Source: Nocardia amamiensis NBRC 102102
Lineage (GTDB): Bacteria > Actinomycetota > Actinomycetes > Mycobacteriales > Mycobacteriaceae
DNA length: 64,000 nucleotides
Direction: 5' to 3'
Assembly (NCBI RefSeq): GCF_001612745.1
Contig: NZ_BDBA01000025.1
Coordinates: 27,168 to 91,167, forward strand
Below the pieces are notes generated by a model that ran no database searches, was not told the origin of the DNA, and was given only the letters and a program-made list of their open reading frames with translations. Below, piece after piece: positions 63,401 through 64,000 of this stretch (the stretch's first letter is position 1; the number at the start of each line of letters is the position of its first letter). Position numbers and translations under genes: made by a program.

Positions 63401-64000
63401 ATGCGCAACAACGGCGAGCTAGCCAGACGGCGCCCGCTATGGATCGCTATGGGGTTGCTGATATCGGTCGCCACGGCGGTCACCGCCGGACCGGTCGCCG
63501 CTGTGCCGCCTCCTCCGCCAAATCCCAGCGACGCGCAGATCTCCCAAGCCGGGGCGCAGGTCGACGCCGGGGTCGCCGAGGTCGGCACGCTCATCAACCA
63601 CGTCGCCGCCGCCGACGAGCAGCTGCGGCAACTCGACGACGTCGTCGCGCAGCGCCGGGAAGACGTCAACCGGGCGCTGGTCGACCTACAGAACGCACGG
63701 GATGCCGCCGACGCGGCGGCCGTGGTCGTCGTCGATACCCAGCACGCACTGGCCGACGCCGGAGCGCGAGTCGGCCAGGCGCGACACAACTTCGACCAGT
63801 TCGCCACCCAGGTCTACACCCGGCCCGGGTCCGATTCGATGATCACCTACCTCGCGGCTGCCACCCCGGCGGCCGCGCTCGACCGTGCTCAACTGCTCGA
63901 GCTGGTCTCCAAGAACCGGCAACAGGTGCTCGACGGCCTGCGCCGGGCCCAGATCGATCACGGCAACAAGAATTCCGCCGCCCGACAGGCGAAGGCGGCC
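63401..64000 (+). CDS. RipA-like peptidoglycan hydrolase, 3' partial
   Basis: The first 200 codons of a secreted protein that runs off the right edge. ATG 63401 is preceded by GGGAGG. The signal peptide (RRRPLWIAMGLLISVATAVTAGPVAAVP) is followed by a long coiled coil (VAAADEQLRQLDDVVAQRREDVNRALVDLQNARDAADAAAV), as in the N-terminus of mycobacterial RipA. A C-terminal NlpC/P60 domain, which cleaves peptide stems during cell separation, should lie beyond the window. Synteny with Rv1476-ripA supports the call. Confidence 0.85.
   Translation, partial: MRNNGELARRRPLWIAMGLLISVATAVTAGPVAAVPPPPPNPSDAQISQAGAQVDAGVAEVGTLINHVAAADEQLRQLDDVVAQRREDVNRALVDLQNARDAADAAAVVVVDTQHALADAGARVGQARHNFDQFATQVYTRPGSDSMITYLAAATPAAALDRAQLLELVSKNRQQVLDGLRRAQIDHGNKNSAARQAKAA

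Overview
The window is high-GC actinobacterial DNA, most likely from Nocardia or a close mycolate-bearing relative. The reasons are the very high G+C, frequent GTG starts, mycolate/LAM-type envelope genes (mptB, an MMPL transporter, a ripA-like hydrolase, a LysB-like esterase) and a backbone in the same order as the Mycobacterium tuberculosis secG-to-ripA region. No transposase, integrase, CRISPR array, tRNA or rRNA was found; the window is a conserved chromosomal backbone interrupted by accessory blocks.

Backbone. Positions 1-562 hold the end of an MFS exporter and secG. A minus-strand operon tkt-tal-zwf-opcA-pgl (13426 down to 6891) encodes the pentose phosphate pathway, followed by a fused alpha/beta 2-oxoacid dehydrogenase E1. 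ctaB (14181-15170) and, after an accessory block, ctaA (27050-28018) make heme O and heme A; qor lies at 17105-18070. An ABC-2 exporter and mptB follow (28087-31640). The sufR-B-D-C-S-U-T operon (33734-40103) builds Fe-S clusters. An EttA-like ABC-F protein with a small HTH protein (50517-52463), acnR-acn (58617-62122), a membrane protein and the start of ripA (to 64000) complete it.

Accessory blocks. 1.5-4.5 kb: an SDR, an epoxide-hydrolase-like protein, a hypothetical, an SRPBCC protein and a tandem repeat field. 15-27 kb: a truncated FAD monooxygenase, a secreted protein, an amino-acid-binding protein, a flavoprotein, a VOC protein, an XRE regulator coupled to an APH-like kinase, a three-gene cassette of unknown function next to a truncated HAD hydrolase, a tandem universal stress protein with a DosR-like box, and a proline iminopeptidase. 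40-50 kb: two tandem DUF4189 secreted proteins, an alanine-zipper coiled-coil protein with a DUF3467 protein, Ku coupled to a lycopene cyclase, an MMPL transporter and a FabG-like SDR. 52.5-58.5 kb: a DHFR/RibD-like reductase, a probable graspetide pair (long precursor plus MvdD-like ATP-grasp ligase), a cupin/MarR pair, a LysB-like hydrolase and a small-gene island.

The most novel candidates are (i) the two-gene ATP-grasp/precursor operon at 53111-54540, with a 151-residue precursor unusually long for a graspetide, and (ii) a MIRU-like 77-bp tandem element at 29804-29961. The second contains two 26-codon frames chained to mptB and to the ABC ATPase gene by GTGA stop/start overlaps; a single relative sits before the SDR at 1504-1587. 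Recognisable operators were found for SufR, AcnR, a DosR-like regulator, a TetR regulator and a MarR regulator. All calls come from reading the sequence; no database search was run.
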